Source of the DNA: Roseiarcus sp963813195
GTDB lineage: Bacteria; Pseudomonadota; Alphaproteobacteria; Rhizobiales; Beijerinckiaceae
NCBI GenBank assembly: GCA_963813195.1
Contig: CAWEYC010000021.1
Span: forward strand, 124,001 to 188,000
Direction of reading: 5' to 3'
Length of the DNA: 64,000 nt
The translations under genes were made by a program, and so were the position numbers. This document shows positions 8,574-17,371 of this stretch, piece by piece; position 1 is the first letter of the stretch, and every line of letters starts with the position of its first letter. The notes below the pieces were generated by a model. That model was not told the DNA's origin, made no database searches, and was given only the letters and a program-made list of their open reading frames with translations.

Positions 8574-9418
8574 AGCGGCTCGTCATCACCGCCGACGATT
8601 TCGGCCTCGCTCCCGAAGTGAACGAGGCGGTTGAACGAGCCCATCGACACGGCATCCTGAGCGCGACGAGCTTGATGGTCGGCGCCCCTGGCGCGGCGGA
8701 CGCGCTGGCGCGGGCTCGTCTCATGCCCGAACTGCGCGTCGGACTGCATCTCGTCCTGGTCGAGGGCCGGCCTGTCTCGCCGGCGACCGACATCCCCGAC
8801 CTCGTCGACGGTTCCGGGCGCCTGCGCACCGACCTTGCCGCCTACGGCGTCGCGATCATGTTTCGACCCGCTGTGCGCCGCCAGCTACGCCGCGAGATTC
8901 GCGCCCAGTTCGAAGCCTTCCGCGCCACTGGTCTTGTCCTCGATCACGTCAATGCTCACCAGCATTACCATCTCCATCCCGCGATAGCGCACGAACTTCT
9001 CGCCATCGGCCGCGACTACGGCATGAAGGCTCTGCGGGCGCCGTTCGAACCGAAGGCGTTTCTGCGCGCCGTGGAGCCGACACCCCGTTCGATGGTTGCG
9101 CGGCTGGCGGCGCCGTGGGCGGCGCTGCTGCGGGCGCGCGCCCGCGCCGCCGGGCTCATCGTCGCCGATCGCGTCTTTGGCCTGGCTTGGTCGGGCGCCA
9201 TGACGAAAGCGCGCTTGGCTGGCCTCATTGCAGGACTGCCGCCAGGGAGAACCGAAATCTACATGCATCCGGCGACGGCCGAGCAATTTCCCGGCTCGGC
9301 CGAGGGATATCGGTATCGCGAGGAGCTTTCGGCGCTTCTGTCGCCGCTCTGCCGGGATGCCTTGCATCGTTCGGACGCCGCCCTCGGCGGCTACCGCGAT
9401 TTGGGCGGCGAACGTTGA
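8570..9418 (+). CDS. hpnK: Hopanoid deacetylase HpnK (YdjC/ChbG family)
   Basis: 282 residues from a TTG start in the TTGA overlap with hpnJ. It belongs to the YdjC/ChbG carbohydrate deacetylases. The metal-site residues are visible: VITADDFGLAPEVN at the N-terminus and the histidine-rich DHVNAHQHYHLHP near residues 124-136. In the pathway it removes the acetyl group from N-acetylglucosaminyl bacteriohopanetetrol made by HpnI. It is the last gene of the hpnLIJK unit; ispH follows 129 bases later with its own likely promoter. Confidence 0.92.
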   Translation: MKRLVITADDFGLAPEVNEAVERAHRHGILSATSLMVGAPGAADALARARLMPELRVGLHLVLVEGRPVSPATDIPDLVDGSGRLRTDLAAYGVAIMFRPAVRRQLRREIRAQFEAFRATGLVLDHVNAHQHYHLHPAIAHELLAIGRDYGMKALRAPFEPKAFLRAVEPTPRSMVARLAAPWAALLRARARAAGLIVADRVFGLAWSGAMTKARLAGLIAGLPPGRTEIYMHPATAEQFPGSAEGYRYREELSALLSPLCRDALHRSDAALGGYRDLGGER

Positions 9419-9454
9419 TCCCAGGCAATTCTAGGTTGCGGCCCCGACCCTTTC

Positions 9455-9483
9455 TTGTCTAAACGGCGCCACGGCATTATACG
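9455..9483 (+). promoter_or_regulatory. Putative sigma-70 promoter for ispH
   Basis: TTGTCT (-35) and TATACG (-10) are separated by 17 bases, about 65 bases upstream of the ispH ATG. The gap between hpnK and ispH is otherwise featureless. Pattern match only. Confidence 0.4.
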
Positions 9484-9547
9484 CAGTGTGCGAGTGGGCG
9501 CCGCGGGCGGCGCTTCGAAGGTTTAGCCTTGGGTTAGGAGCGAATGA

Positions 9548-10471
9548 ATGAAGATCATTCTAGCCCAGCCACGCGGCTTTTGCGCCGGAGTGGTCCGCGC
9601 AATCGAAAGCGTGGAGCGAGCCCTCGAGAAATATGGCGCGCCCATCTATGTGCGCCACGAGATTGTACATAATCGACATGTCGTCGAGTCGCTCAGGCAA
9701 AAGGGAGCCCGCTTCGTCGAGGAACTGAGTGAGGTTCCGCCGGGCGCGGTCACCATCTTCAGCGCGCATGGCGTGTCCCGCAAGGTGGAGGACGAGGCCA
9801 GAACGAGGGCGCTCCCGATCATCGACGCGACCTGTCCGCTCGTGACCAAGGTGCACAATCAGGGGCGGCGTTATGTTGCCCAGGGCCGGATCCTGGTCTT
9901 CATCGGTCACTCCGGCCATCCCGAAGTCGAGGGCACGCTGGGTCAGATCGACGGCGAACTGCACCTCGTCGAGAGCGAGGAGGACGTTGAGAAGCTGCCG
10001 ATCTCCCCCGACGCCCCGATCGCCTACGTGACGCAAACCACCCTCAGCGTCGATGACACGCGCGGCGTCATCGCTGCGCTGCACCGCCGCTTCAGCGACG
10101 TCGAAGGGCCGGAGATTCGCGATATCTGCTACGCAACCCAGAATCGGCAAACGGCGGTCCGGGAACTGTCGCGGGTCTGCGACATCATCGTCGTGGTCGG
10201 CGCGCGCAACAGCTCCAACTCGAACAGGCTGCGCGAAATCGGCGAAGAGGCCGGCCTGCGGAGTTACCTCGTCGCTGACGGCGGCGACATCAGGGCGGAA
10301 TGGTTCAACAATGACAGCGTCGTCGGCATAACCGCCGGCGCGTCGGCCCCCGAAGTACTGGTCGATGACGTGATTCGCGCTTTGATGCGGATCGAACCCT
10401 GTGAAGTGTCGAACCTCGACGGGCTGAAGGAGAACGTCAGCTTCCGCCTGCCTGCCGAGCTCGCGTCTTGA
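9548..10471 (+). CDS. ispH: 4-hydroxy-3-methylbut-2-enyl diphosphate reductase
   Basis: 307 residues. IspH (LytB) is the last enzyme of the MEP pathway; it reduces HMBPP to isopentenyl and dimethylallyl diphosphate using a [4Fe-4S] cluster. The three cluster cysteines are visible in RGFCAGVVRA, DATCPLVTKVH and DICYATQNRQ, together with the conserved EIVHN and SAHGVS histidine motifs. AGGAG lies 7 bases upstream of the ATG. Its place between hpnK and hpnH makes functional sense: it supplies the isoprene units for squalene and hopanoids. Confidence 0.97.
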   Translation: MKIILAQPRGFCAGVVRAIESVERALEKYGAPIYVRHEIVHNRHVVESLRQKGARFVEELSEVPPGAVTIFSAHGVSRKVEDEARTRALPIIDATCPLVTKVHNQGRRYVAQGRILVFIGHSGHPEVEGTLGQIDGELHLVESEEDVEKLPISPDAPIAYVTQTTLSVDDTRGVIAALHRRFSDVEGPEIRDICYATQNRQTAVRELSRVCDIIVVVGARNSSNSNRLREIGEEAGLRSYLVADGGDIRAEWFNNDSVVGITAGASAPEVLVDDVIRALMRIEPCEVSNLDGLKENVSFRLPAELAS

Positions 10472-10623
10472 GCTGGCCCCATGGGTGGCTTAAGTGAAGG
10501 GAAGGCGCCGCATTCCCCAATCGGGGCGTGTGACAGGTTTCGCGCCTGACAGGCCGGGGGCGGGCCCGGATTGAATAACGTCGCAAAACCGACAATGCAT
10601 TAATTAATTTAGAGGAGCGTCGC

Positions 10624-11778
10624 TTGGGCATTCCCTTCAGACAGGTCGCCAAGGTCGGCGCCTATATCGTGCGGCAGCACCTCGCGGGCCGAAAGCGCTA
10701 TCCGCTCGTTCTCATGCTGGAGCCGTTGTTTCGGTGCAATCTCGCTTGCGCCGGCTGCGGCAAGATTGATTATCCCGATGCGATCCTCGACAGGCGGATT
10801 TCGGTCGAGGACGCCCTCGCCTCGGTCGACGAGTGCGGCGCCCCAGTCGTCGTCATGGCCGGCGGAGAGCCGCTCCTGCACAAGGAATTGCCCAAGATCG
10901 TCGCGGGGGTGATCGCGCGCAAGAAGTTCGCGATTGTCTGCACCAACGCCCTTCTGCTCGAAAAGAAGATGGATCAGTACAAGCCGAGCCCTTATTTCAC
11001 CTGGTCGATCCATCTCGACGGCGACAAGGAGATGCACGACAAATCGGTCTGCCAGAAGGGCGTCTACGATCGGGCGGTGGCGGCGCTGAAGGCGGCCAAG
11101 GCCAAAGGATTCCGGGTTACGATCAACTGCACCTTTTTCAACGACGCGGACGCTCGGCGAGTGGCCGACTTCTTCGACTCCGTCACGGCGCTTGGCGTCG
11201 ACGGAATCACCGTTTCGCCGGGTTACGCCTATGAGCGCGCGCCCGACCAGCAGCATTTCCTGACCCGCTCGGCGACCAAGAACCTATTCCGCGATATCTT
11301 CCGGCGCGGCGACGGCGGCCGCAAATGGGCATTCAACCAGTCCGGCATGTTCCTCGACTTTCTTGCCGGCAATCAGACCTACCACTGCACGCCGTGGGGC
11401 AATCCGACCCGCACCGTGTTCGGCTGGCAGCGCCCATGCTATCTCCTCGGCGAAGGCTACACCGCGACGTTCAAGGAGCTGATGGAGGGGACCGACTGGG
11501 ACGCCTACGGAACGGGCAATTACGAAAAATGCGCCAACTGCATGGTTCATAGCGGCTTCGAGGCGACAGCGGTGAACGATACCGTAGCCAAGCCGTGGAA
11601 GGCTTTGGCGGTGACGCTGCGCGGCGTCAGAACCGAAGGGCCAATGGCGCCCGAGATTCCGCTCGACCGGCAGCGCCCGGCCGAATTCGTGTTCCAGAAC
11701 AACGTCTCGCAAAAGCTCTCAGAAATGCGCAAGGCCGAGGCCGCGGAAAAGGCCGGGAATTCGGCGACAGCGGCGTAA
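10624..11778 (+). CDS. hpnH: Adenosyl-hopene transferase HpnH (radical SAM)
   Basis: 384 residues from a TTG start with GAGGAG 6 bases upstream; no better ATG exists. It is a radical SAM enzyme that joins diploptene and the 5'-deoxyadenosyl group to make adenosylhopane, the first step of side-chain extension. The cluster motif is in FRCNLACAGCGKID (C-x3-C-x2-C), with MAGGEPLLH as the SAM-binding GGE motif. Its last 60 bases overlap the convergent end of hpnG. A 152-base gap separates it from ispH, with an AT-rich stretch just before the ribosome binding site. Confidence 0.95.
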   Translation: MGIPFRQVAKVGAYIVRQHLAGRKRYPLVLMLEPLFRCNLACAGCGKIDYPDAILDRRISVEDALASVDECGAPVVVMAGGEPLLHKELPKIVAGVIARKKFAIVCTNALLLEKKMDQYKPSPYFTWSIHLDGDKEMHDKSVCQKGVYDRAVAALKAAKAKGFRVTINCTFFNDADARRVADFFDSVTALGVDGITVSPGYAYERAPDQQHFLTRSATKNLFRDIFRRGDGGRKWAFNQSGMFLDFLAGNQTYHCTPWGNPTRTVFGWQRPCYLLGEGYTATFKELMEGTDWDAYGTGNYEKCANCMVHSGFEATAVNDTVAKPWKALAVTLRGVRTEGPMAPEIPLDRQRPAEFVFQNNVSQKLSEMRKAEAAEKAGNSATAA

Positions 11779-12414
11779 CGCCGCGAAGGCCAAGGCGCTG
11801 TCGCGAGCTGCGGCCATCACGTCCGACATCTGCGCGGGCGAACGGATAAAGCCGAGAGCCACGGCGCCGAAGTCGACGCTTCCGTCGGCTCTCACGGCTT
11901 TCCCGACGAGGGGCGGCAGATCGCGGTCGGCGGGATCGCTGACGACGCGCAGGATGGCGAAGGGCGCGTTGCGATCCGCCGCGGAGCGCGCGACGATCTG
12001 ACTTTCCATATCGAGCGAGTCCGCTGAGGTCGCATCACGGATTTCGGCTTTGGCGGCCTGCGTCATCACAGGCCCGTCGACGCCAGCAACGGCTCCCAGG
12101 GTGACGCGTTCGCCTGCGGCGCGCAAACGCGCCGCCAATTCGCGCGCAATGCTCTCGTCGGCCATGACACTGGCGCCGTCGGCTATGACCCGCGTCCCGA
12201 TGACGACATCGCCGCTGCGCAGCGCCGGATCGAGCCCTCCGCACAGCCCGAAGCTGATCAGCAATCGCGACGGCGCCGCCGCTTCCGAAAGCTTCGCGCG
12301 CAGAAACGCGCCGTCGCCGCAAATCGCCAGCGCATCCGACGCGCGCGCGATCGCCGCTTCGCGTTTGAGGCCGCTGACGAAGAAAAGGTGGGAAGATCGC
12401 ACAATGTTCGTCAA
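11719..12414 (-). CDS. hpnG: Hopanoid-associated phosphorylase/nucleosidase HpnG
   Basis: 231 residues from a TTG start 4 bases after the shc stop codon. It belongs to the PNP/UDP phosphorylase superfamily. HpnG removes adenine from adenosylhopane to give ribosylhopane, the step after HpnH. Visible family features are the FGLCGGLDPALRSGDVVIG strand and the DMESQIVARSA segment (M-E, substrate-ribose contact in nucleosidases). It is the last gene of the minus-strand hpnA-G operon. Its 3' end overlaps hpnH by 60 bases tail to tail. Confidence 0.88.
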   Translation of the reverse strand: MTNIVRSSHLFFVSGLKREAAIARASDALAICGDGAFLRAKLSEAAAPSRLLISFGLCGGLDPALRSGDVVIGTRVIADGASVMADESIARELAARLRAAGERVTLGAVAGVDGPVMTQAAKAEIRDATSADSLDMESQIVARSAADRNAPFAILRVVSDPADRDLPPLVGKAVRADGSVDFGAVALGFIRSPAQMSDVMAAARDSALAFAALRRCRRIPGLFRGLGLAHF

Positions 12415-12418
12415 GAGA

Positions 12419-14395
12419 CTACATGCCCAGCATCGCAGCGCGGTTGTTGCCGCGCTTCAGATTGCGATAGCGGGCGAGCGCCCAAAGCGGGAAGAACTTC
12501 GAATAGCCGTGATAACGTAGGTAAAATACACGTGGAAATCCTGTGGCGTTATGAAACGGCTCCTCCCAGAAGCCATCCCCTCCCTGGGTTGCGGCTAAGT
12601 AGGCGACACCGCGCGCGACCGAGGGGTGATCGGCTTCGCCGGCCGCCATCAGCCCTAGCAGCGCCCAGGCCGTCTGTGAAGGCGTGCTGGGGGCCGGTTC
12701 GTACCCATGGTAATCGAGCTTGTAGCTGTCGCCGCTCTCGCCCCAGCCGCCATCGGCGTTCTGGATGCGCAGCAGCCATTCGACCGCGCGGCGCACGGGC
12801 TCCGATCGCATATCCTGCCCGGCCACGCCAAGGGCGCAAAGCGCCGACCAGCTGCCGTAGATGTAGTTCATGCCCCACCGGCCAAACCAGCTGCCGTCCT
12901 TTTCCTGGCTCGCGATCAGCGCGGCGATTCCTCGCGCCAGGGATGCACTCGTCTCGCGAGCCGCGCCAAGCTGGGCGAGCATCGAGACGCAGCGGGCGGT
13001 GACGTCGGCAGTGGGCGGATCGAGCAAGGCGCCGTGATCGGCGAAGGCGATGTTGTTGAGATAACTATAGGTATTGTCGGCGTCGAACGCCGCCCAGCCG
13101 CCGTCGCGGCTCTGCAGCCCTTCGACCCACTCGCGCGCGCGGGCGATCGCGTGTGCATGTGCGCCTTCCCCCGACCCGAAGCTTACGCGATCGGCCCGGT
13201 CCATCGCCATCGCCACGACGGCCGTGTCGTCGAGATCGGGATAATGCGGATTGTTGTACTGGAAGGCCCAGCCGCCCGGCCGCACGTCCGGCCGCCGCGC
13301 GGCCCAATCGCCCTTCACGTCCAGCACCTGGCGGGGGCTGAGCCATTCCAGTCCGGTGCGGGCCCGCGCCGCGCTCGCCTCGTCGCCCGCCTCGAACAGC
13401 GCGTGCGTGGCGAGCGCGGTGTCCCAGACCGGCGACAGGCAGGGCTGGCAGTAAGCCTCGTCCTTGCCCACGACGAGCAGACGCTCGATCGATTCGCGCG
13501 CGGCCACGAGGTCGGGGTGGCTCGCGGGATAGCCCAGCGCATCGTACATCAGCACGGTGTTCGCCATGGCGGGATAGATCGCGCCGAGGCCATCCTCGCC
13601 GTTGAGCCTTTCCGACACGAAGGCGGCGGCCGCGACGATGGCGCGGCGACGTGGCCCCTGCGGGAAGAAGGGCTCCGCAAGTTTGAGCAGCTTGTCGATC
13701 GCGCCGAAAAACTTGACCCACACCCAGGACTGATGGGCGCCGGTCGGCCAGCGCCGCACAGTCTCGGGCGGCACGGTGAAGAGTTCACCGATCGTGACGC
13801 CTCGCCGATTGACGGCGCGCGGCTTCAGCGCCTGCAGCACGAGCAGCGGGACGAGCACGGTGCGCGCCCAATAGGAGATCTTGTCGAGATGGAAGGGGAA
13901 CCAGCGCGGCAGCAGCATGATCTCGACGGGCATCGTCGGAACGCCGCTCCAAGGGATTACCCCATAAAGCGCAAGGAGGAAGCGCGTGAAGACGTTGCTG
14001 CGCGAGGCGCCGCCTCGCGCAAGGATAGCTTCGCGCGCGCGGCGCATATGCGGCGCCTGGGGATCGTCGCCGATCATCTTCAAGGCGAAATAGGCTTTCA
14101 CGCTGGCGCTCATGTCGAACGCCCCTTGATGGAAGAGCGGCCAGCCGTCGTGGGCGCCCTGGATTCGCCTGAGATAGACGGCGATCAGGCGCTCCAGCTC
14201 GAGATCCGGCGCCTCGCCGCGGAAGTGCCGCAGCAGCACATATTCGGCGGGGATCGTCGCATCGGCCTCGAGCTCGAAACACCAGTGTCCATCCTCGCGC
14301 TGCAGGGTGAGAAGCGCCTCCGAGGCCCGCGAAATATGCCGCTCCAAGGATTCCAGCGACGGCGCGCTTTGGGCGTGGTCGAATGCAATGTTCAT
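12419..14395 (-). CDS. shc: Squalene-hopene cyclase
   Basis: 658 residues, normal length. It cyclises squalene to hopene and hopanol at the membrane face. The protonating motif reads DLDDTA (around residues 384-389), matching the D-x-D-D-T-A of characterised cyclases, and several QW repeats of the alpha-barrel fold are visible (for example QNADGGWGES and QSRDGGWAAFD). The gene is also called hpnF. It overlaps hpnE by four bases and hpnG follows after four bases, so it is in the middle of a tightly packed operon. Confidence 0.97.
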   Translation of the reverse strand: MNIAFDHAQSAPSLESLERHISRASEALLTLQREDGHWCFELEADATIPAEYVLLRHFRGEAPDLELERLIAVYLRRIQGAHDGWPLFHQGAFDMSASVKAYFALKMIGDDPQAPHMRRAREAILARGGASRSNVFTRFLLALYGVIPWSGVPTMPVEIMLLPRWFPFHLDKISYWARTVLVPLLVLQALKPRAVNRRGVTIGELFTVPPETVRRWPTGAHQSWVWVKFFGAIDKLLKLAEPFFPQGPRRRAIVAAAAFVSERLNGEDGLGAIYPAMANTVLMYDALGYPASHPDLVAARESIERLLVVGKDEAYCQPCLSPVWDTALATHALFEAGDEASAARARTGLEWLSPRQVLDVKGDWAARRPDVRPGGWAFQYNNPHYPDLDDTAVVAMAMDRADRVSFGSGEGAHAHAIARAREWVEGLQSRDGGWAAFDADNTYSYLNNIAFADHGALLDPPTADVTARCVSMLAQLGAARETSASLARGIAALIASQEKDGSWFGRWGMNYIYGSWSALCALGVAGQDMRSEPVRRAVEWLLRIQNADGGWGESGDSYKLDYHGYEPAPSTPSQTAWALLGLMAAGEADHPSVARGVAYLAATQGGDGFWEEPFHNATGFPRVFYLRYHGYSKFFPLWALARYRNLKRGNNRAAMLGM

Positions 14396-15681
14396 GACGA
14401 AACACCTAGGACGGCTGGGGTTTGCGGCGATGCACGCATCTCGACGATGACCGAAGCCGCCTTATAGCCGGAACGCAACGCGCCTTCTATGGTCGCGGGA
14501 AGACCGGTTTGCGTCCAGTCGCCGGCCAGCGCCACGTTGTCCCAACGCGTTCGGGAGGATGGCCGCTTGGCGTCCTGAGCCGGCGTCGCCGCGAAGGTCG
14601 CCCGTTTTTCCTTGACAATCTGCCAGGGCGGCAGATCTAGGGGAAGGCCGCTCAGCGCCGCCGCCTCCCGCCAGATTTGCGCCGCAAGCTCCTCCCGCGG
14701 GCGGTCGAGCAGCCGGTCGGCGCCGCTGATTGTCGTCGAAAGATGTTGTGGATAGGCGAACAGCCACTCGGTCAATCCGTTCACGACGCCCAGGATCGTC
14801 GGCTGGCCCGGCGGCGGCGCTATGCTGAAGTGCGCGTTGACGATCGCCCTGAACTCGTCAGGCGCTTCGAGCCCTGGAAGCAGATCCTGAGCCGTCCATG
14901 GCGGGACAGCGATCACGACGGCATCGTCGCGGGCCAGCGTCTCGCGGCCGGCGTCGAACTCGAGGTCGACGGCGCGCGCCCCGTCGAAGCGGATGCCGCG
15001 CAGCCGGTCGCCGAATCGCACGGCCGCATTCCGAGCCTTGATGAAGGCCAGCGCCGGATCGATGAAGGTCCGGGATAGCCCTTCGCTCGCGATCAACGGG
15101 CGGCAAGCGCGCCCACCCGCCCCGAGGGTCTCGCGCAGGAGCGCTGCGGCTAGGGCGGCCGAACCCTCCCGCGGGTCCGTGTTCAGTCCGGCGAGCAGCA
15201 CCGGGCGCCAGAGTTGATCATAAAGCGGACCGGCGCAGGACATCGTCTGAGCAAGCGTCGCCGTCCGCGGCGCGATCAGCGTCGCAAGCGGAGCGAAATA
15301 TTCGCGCAGCTTCGTTCCGGGCGCCCGGCGCGTCTGGTCGAGGAGCCACCAAGGCAGGCGCCCCTCATTGGGGCGCAGCCGCCAGCGCTCGCCGCTCCGC
15401 AGATCGGCAAAATCGAAAACAGCGGCGCCAGGGCCGCTCAGACTGGCGAGCGACCCGATCCGGCTGAGATAGTCGACCGCCGTTCGGTTGCCGGAGAGCA
15501 ACAGATGGTTGCCGTTGTCGATGACGAGTTCGAGCGACTGGTCGTAGTAAGACCGGCAACGCCCGCCGGCGGCGCGCGTCGCCTCGTGCACGACGACGTT
15601 GAGGCCCGCCTCGGTCAGGCGCACCGCCGCGCCGAGGCCGGCTATCCCCGCCCCGACGACATGGACGGTGCGGCCGCTCAT
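14392..15681 (-). CDS. hpnE: Hydroxysqualene dehydroxylase HpnE
   Basis: 429 residues. It is an FAD-dependent amine-oxidase-like protein with the dinucleotide-binding motif HVVGAGIAGLGAAVRL at the N-terminus and a second FAD contact near the C-terminus (NVALAGDWTQTGLPATIEG). In the three-enzyme route HpnE reduces hydroxysqualene, made by HpnC, to squalene. It overlaps hpnD and shc by four bases at each end. Confidence 0.94.
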   Translation of the reverse strand: MSGRTVHVVGAGIAGLGAAVRLTEAGLNVVVHEATRAAGGRCRSYYDQSLELVIDNGNHLLLSGNRTAVDYLSRIGSLASLSGPGAAVFDFADLRSGERWRLRPNEGRLPWWLLDQTRRAPGTKLREYFAPLATLIAPRTATLAQTMSCAGPLYDQLWRPVLLAGLNTDPREGSAALAAALLRETLGAGGRACRPLIASEGLSRTFIDPALAFIKARNAAVRFGDRLRGIRFDGARAVDLEFDAGRETLARDDAVVIAVPPWTAQDLLPGLEAPDEFRAIVNAHFSIAPPPGQPTILGVVNGLTEWLFAYPQHLSTTISGADRLLDRPREELAAQIWREAAALSGLPLDLPPWQIVKEKRATFAATPAQDAKRPSSRTRWDNVALAGDWTQTGLPATIEGALRSGYKAASVIVEMRASPQTPAVLGVSS

Positions 15682-16499
15682 ATGAGGCCGTAGCGCAAAA
15701 AGGCGCCCAGAATGCGCAGCCGGCTCGCCTTGGCGCGCCGCCGGGGCGGCGCAAAACCATCAGCGGCCATTTTCTCGAGGATCGACCGATAGGCCGCGGC
15801 CATCAACCGCGGCGCCCGCACCGCCGCGCGCGGAGCCTTCGACATGATCGGCTCCGTCTGTTCGAAGTGCCAGCGCGCGCGCGCCACGACCTCGGGGCAA
15901 GCGGCGGCGAGCTTCGGGTCCGCCGCCGCGGCGAGCGGCTCGTCCGTCGTCACGCCCGCAGCGGCGAGCGCCTCGTGGGGAAGGTAGAGCCGACCAATGG
16001 CGGCGTCCTCGTCGATGTCGCGCAGGATGTTGGTGAGCTGGAGGGCGCGCCCGAGATGATGGGCGAGCGCCTCGCCGGGTTCCGGCGCGAGACCGAAGAT
16101 GCGCACCGACAACCGCCCGACCGCGCTGGCGACCCGGTCGCAATAGAGATCGAGCGTCGCCCAATCCGGGGCGCGGATGTCGTGCGCGGCGTCCATCGCC
16201 ATGCCGTCGATGACCGCGTCAAAATCGTGACGCTTCAGGCCGTATTGACGCACCGCTTCCTCGAGCGCGGCGAGATGGGGGGGCGTCCGTCCGGCAAAGA
16301 GCGCCGCAATATCGGCGCGCCACTGCTCCAGCTCGGCCATTCGCTGCGCGGAGGAGGAGGCGCCTCGGTCGTCGGCGACGTCATCGACGGCGCGGCAGAA
16401 GCCATAGAGCGCAAACATCGCCTCGCGCTGCCGTTTCGGCAGAATGCGCATCGCCATGTAGAAGGAACTGTTGGACGCGGGCGCCTCTTGCTGGGTCAT
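15678..16499 (-). CDS. hpnD: Presqualene diphosphate synthase HpnD
   Basis: 273 residues, trans-isoprenyl diphosphate synthase (squalene/phytoene synthase) family. It condenses two farnesyl diphosphates to presqualene diphosphate. Both aspartate-rich motifs are intact: CRAVDDVADD near residue 33 and RDIDEDAAIGRLYLP in the second half. It is coupled to hpnC upstream and hpnE downstream by four-base overlaps. Confidence 0.94.
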   Translation of the reverse strand: MTQQEAPASNSSFYMAMRILPKRQREAMFALYGFCRAVDDVADDRGASSSAQRMAELEQWRADIAALFAGRTPPHLAALEEAVRQYGLKRHDFDAVIDGMAMDAAHDIRAPDWATLDLYCDRVASAVGRLSVRIFGLAPEPGEALAHHLGRALQLTNILRDIDEDAAIGRLYLPHEALAAAGVTTDEPLAAAADPKLAAACPEVVARARWHFEQTEPIMSKAPRAAVRAPRLMAAAYRSILEKMAADGFAPPRRRAKASRLRILGAFLRYGLI

Positions 16500-17371
16500 G
16501 CGCGGGCCTTCGAACGGGCGCGGAGAGCGCCGAGCAGCGCCGCCGCGAGATGGCGCAGGACGCCCGCGCCGCCAACCCGGATGAAACCGGCCTTGCCGAG
16601 ATGGACGGGCTGGCTCAGCGGATCGCGGGTTTCGAGATCCCGGGCGAGCCGCCGAGCGAGGTTCTGGATCGCGGCGATCTCGAGCGCCAAGCGGAAGCTG
16701 GCGATCTGCGGCACGAGCGCCGCGCCGCGCTCGGTCAATTCAGACGTGCGGCAGGCAAGCTCCGAGATGGCGCCGCGCAGGGCGGGGGCCGACCGCCCGG
16801 CGCCGAGCATTTCGATCGACGCGCCATGCGCGGCGAGAACGTCCTGAGGCAGGTAGACGCGATCGAGGCGCCGGTAGTCCTCGCCGCAATCCTGCAGGTG
16901 GTTGATCACCTGCAGCGCGGCGCACAGCGCGTCGGAGGCCGGCCAAGTCGATTCGTTCTCATCGTGCACATCGAGGACAAAGCGGCCGACCGGCATCGCC
17001 GAGAGCCGGCAATAATCCATCAGTTCGGCCCAATTGGCGTAACGGCTCTTGCGCGCATCGAGCCGAAAGGCCTCGAGGAGATCAAGGGCATGCCGCGGAC
17101 TGAGACCGCGCTCGCGCAAAGCGAGGCGCAATGGCTCGGCTTCCGGATCCGGTGGACCGGCGCCGCGAAGCGCAGCGTCGAGGCCGTCCAACGTCGCGAG
17201 TTTCTGGTCCGGCGACAAAGTCGGATGATCCGCGACGTCGTCCGCCGCCCGGACGAAGCGATAGAAGGCGAGGATGGGCCCGCGCTGGCGAGCGCTCATG
17301 AGCCAGGACGCGACGGGAAAGTTCTCGTCGCGATGGGTCTTGCCGGAAAGCGTATCGGTCGCCGTCGTCAT
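16496..17371 (-). CDS. hpnC: Hydroxysqualene synthase HpnC
   Basis: 291 residues from the ATG at 17371, which sits in an ATGA overlap with hpnB; the open frame runs further upstream but only as a shadow of hpnB. It is in the squalene/phytoene synthase family and converts presqualene diphosphate to hydroxysqualene. The aspartate-rich motifs read VRAADDVADH and LQDCGEDYRRLDRVYLP. The paralogue HpnD is directly downstream. Confidence 0.94.
   Translation of the reverse strand: MTTATDTLSGKTHRDENFPVASWLMSARQRGPILAFYRFVRAADDVADHPTLSPDQKLATLDGLDAALRGAGPPDPEAEPLRLALRERGLSPRHALDLLEAFRLDARKSRYANWAELMDYCRLSAMPVGRFVLDVHDENESTWPASDALCAALQVINHLQDCGEDYRRLDRVYLPQDVLAAHGASIEMLGAGRSAPALRGAISELACRTSELTERGAALVPQIASFRLALEIAAIQNLARRLARDLETRDPLSQPVHLGKAGFIRVGGAGVLRHLAAALLGALRARSKARA

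Noticed and set aside
12707..14467. 586-residue plus-strand open frame antisense to squalene-hopene cyclase
   Set aside because: Antisense shadow with no ribosome binding site or known domain.
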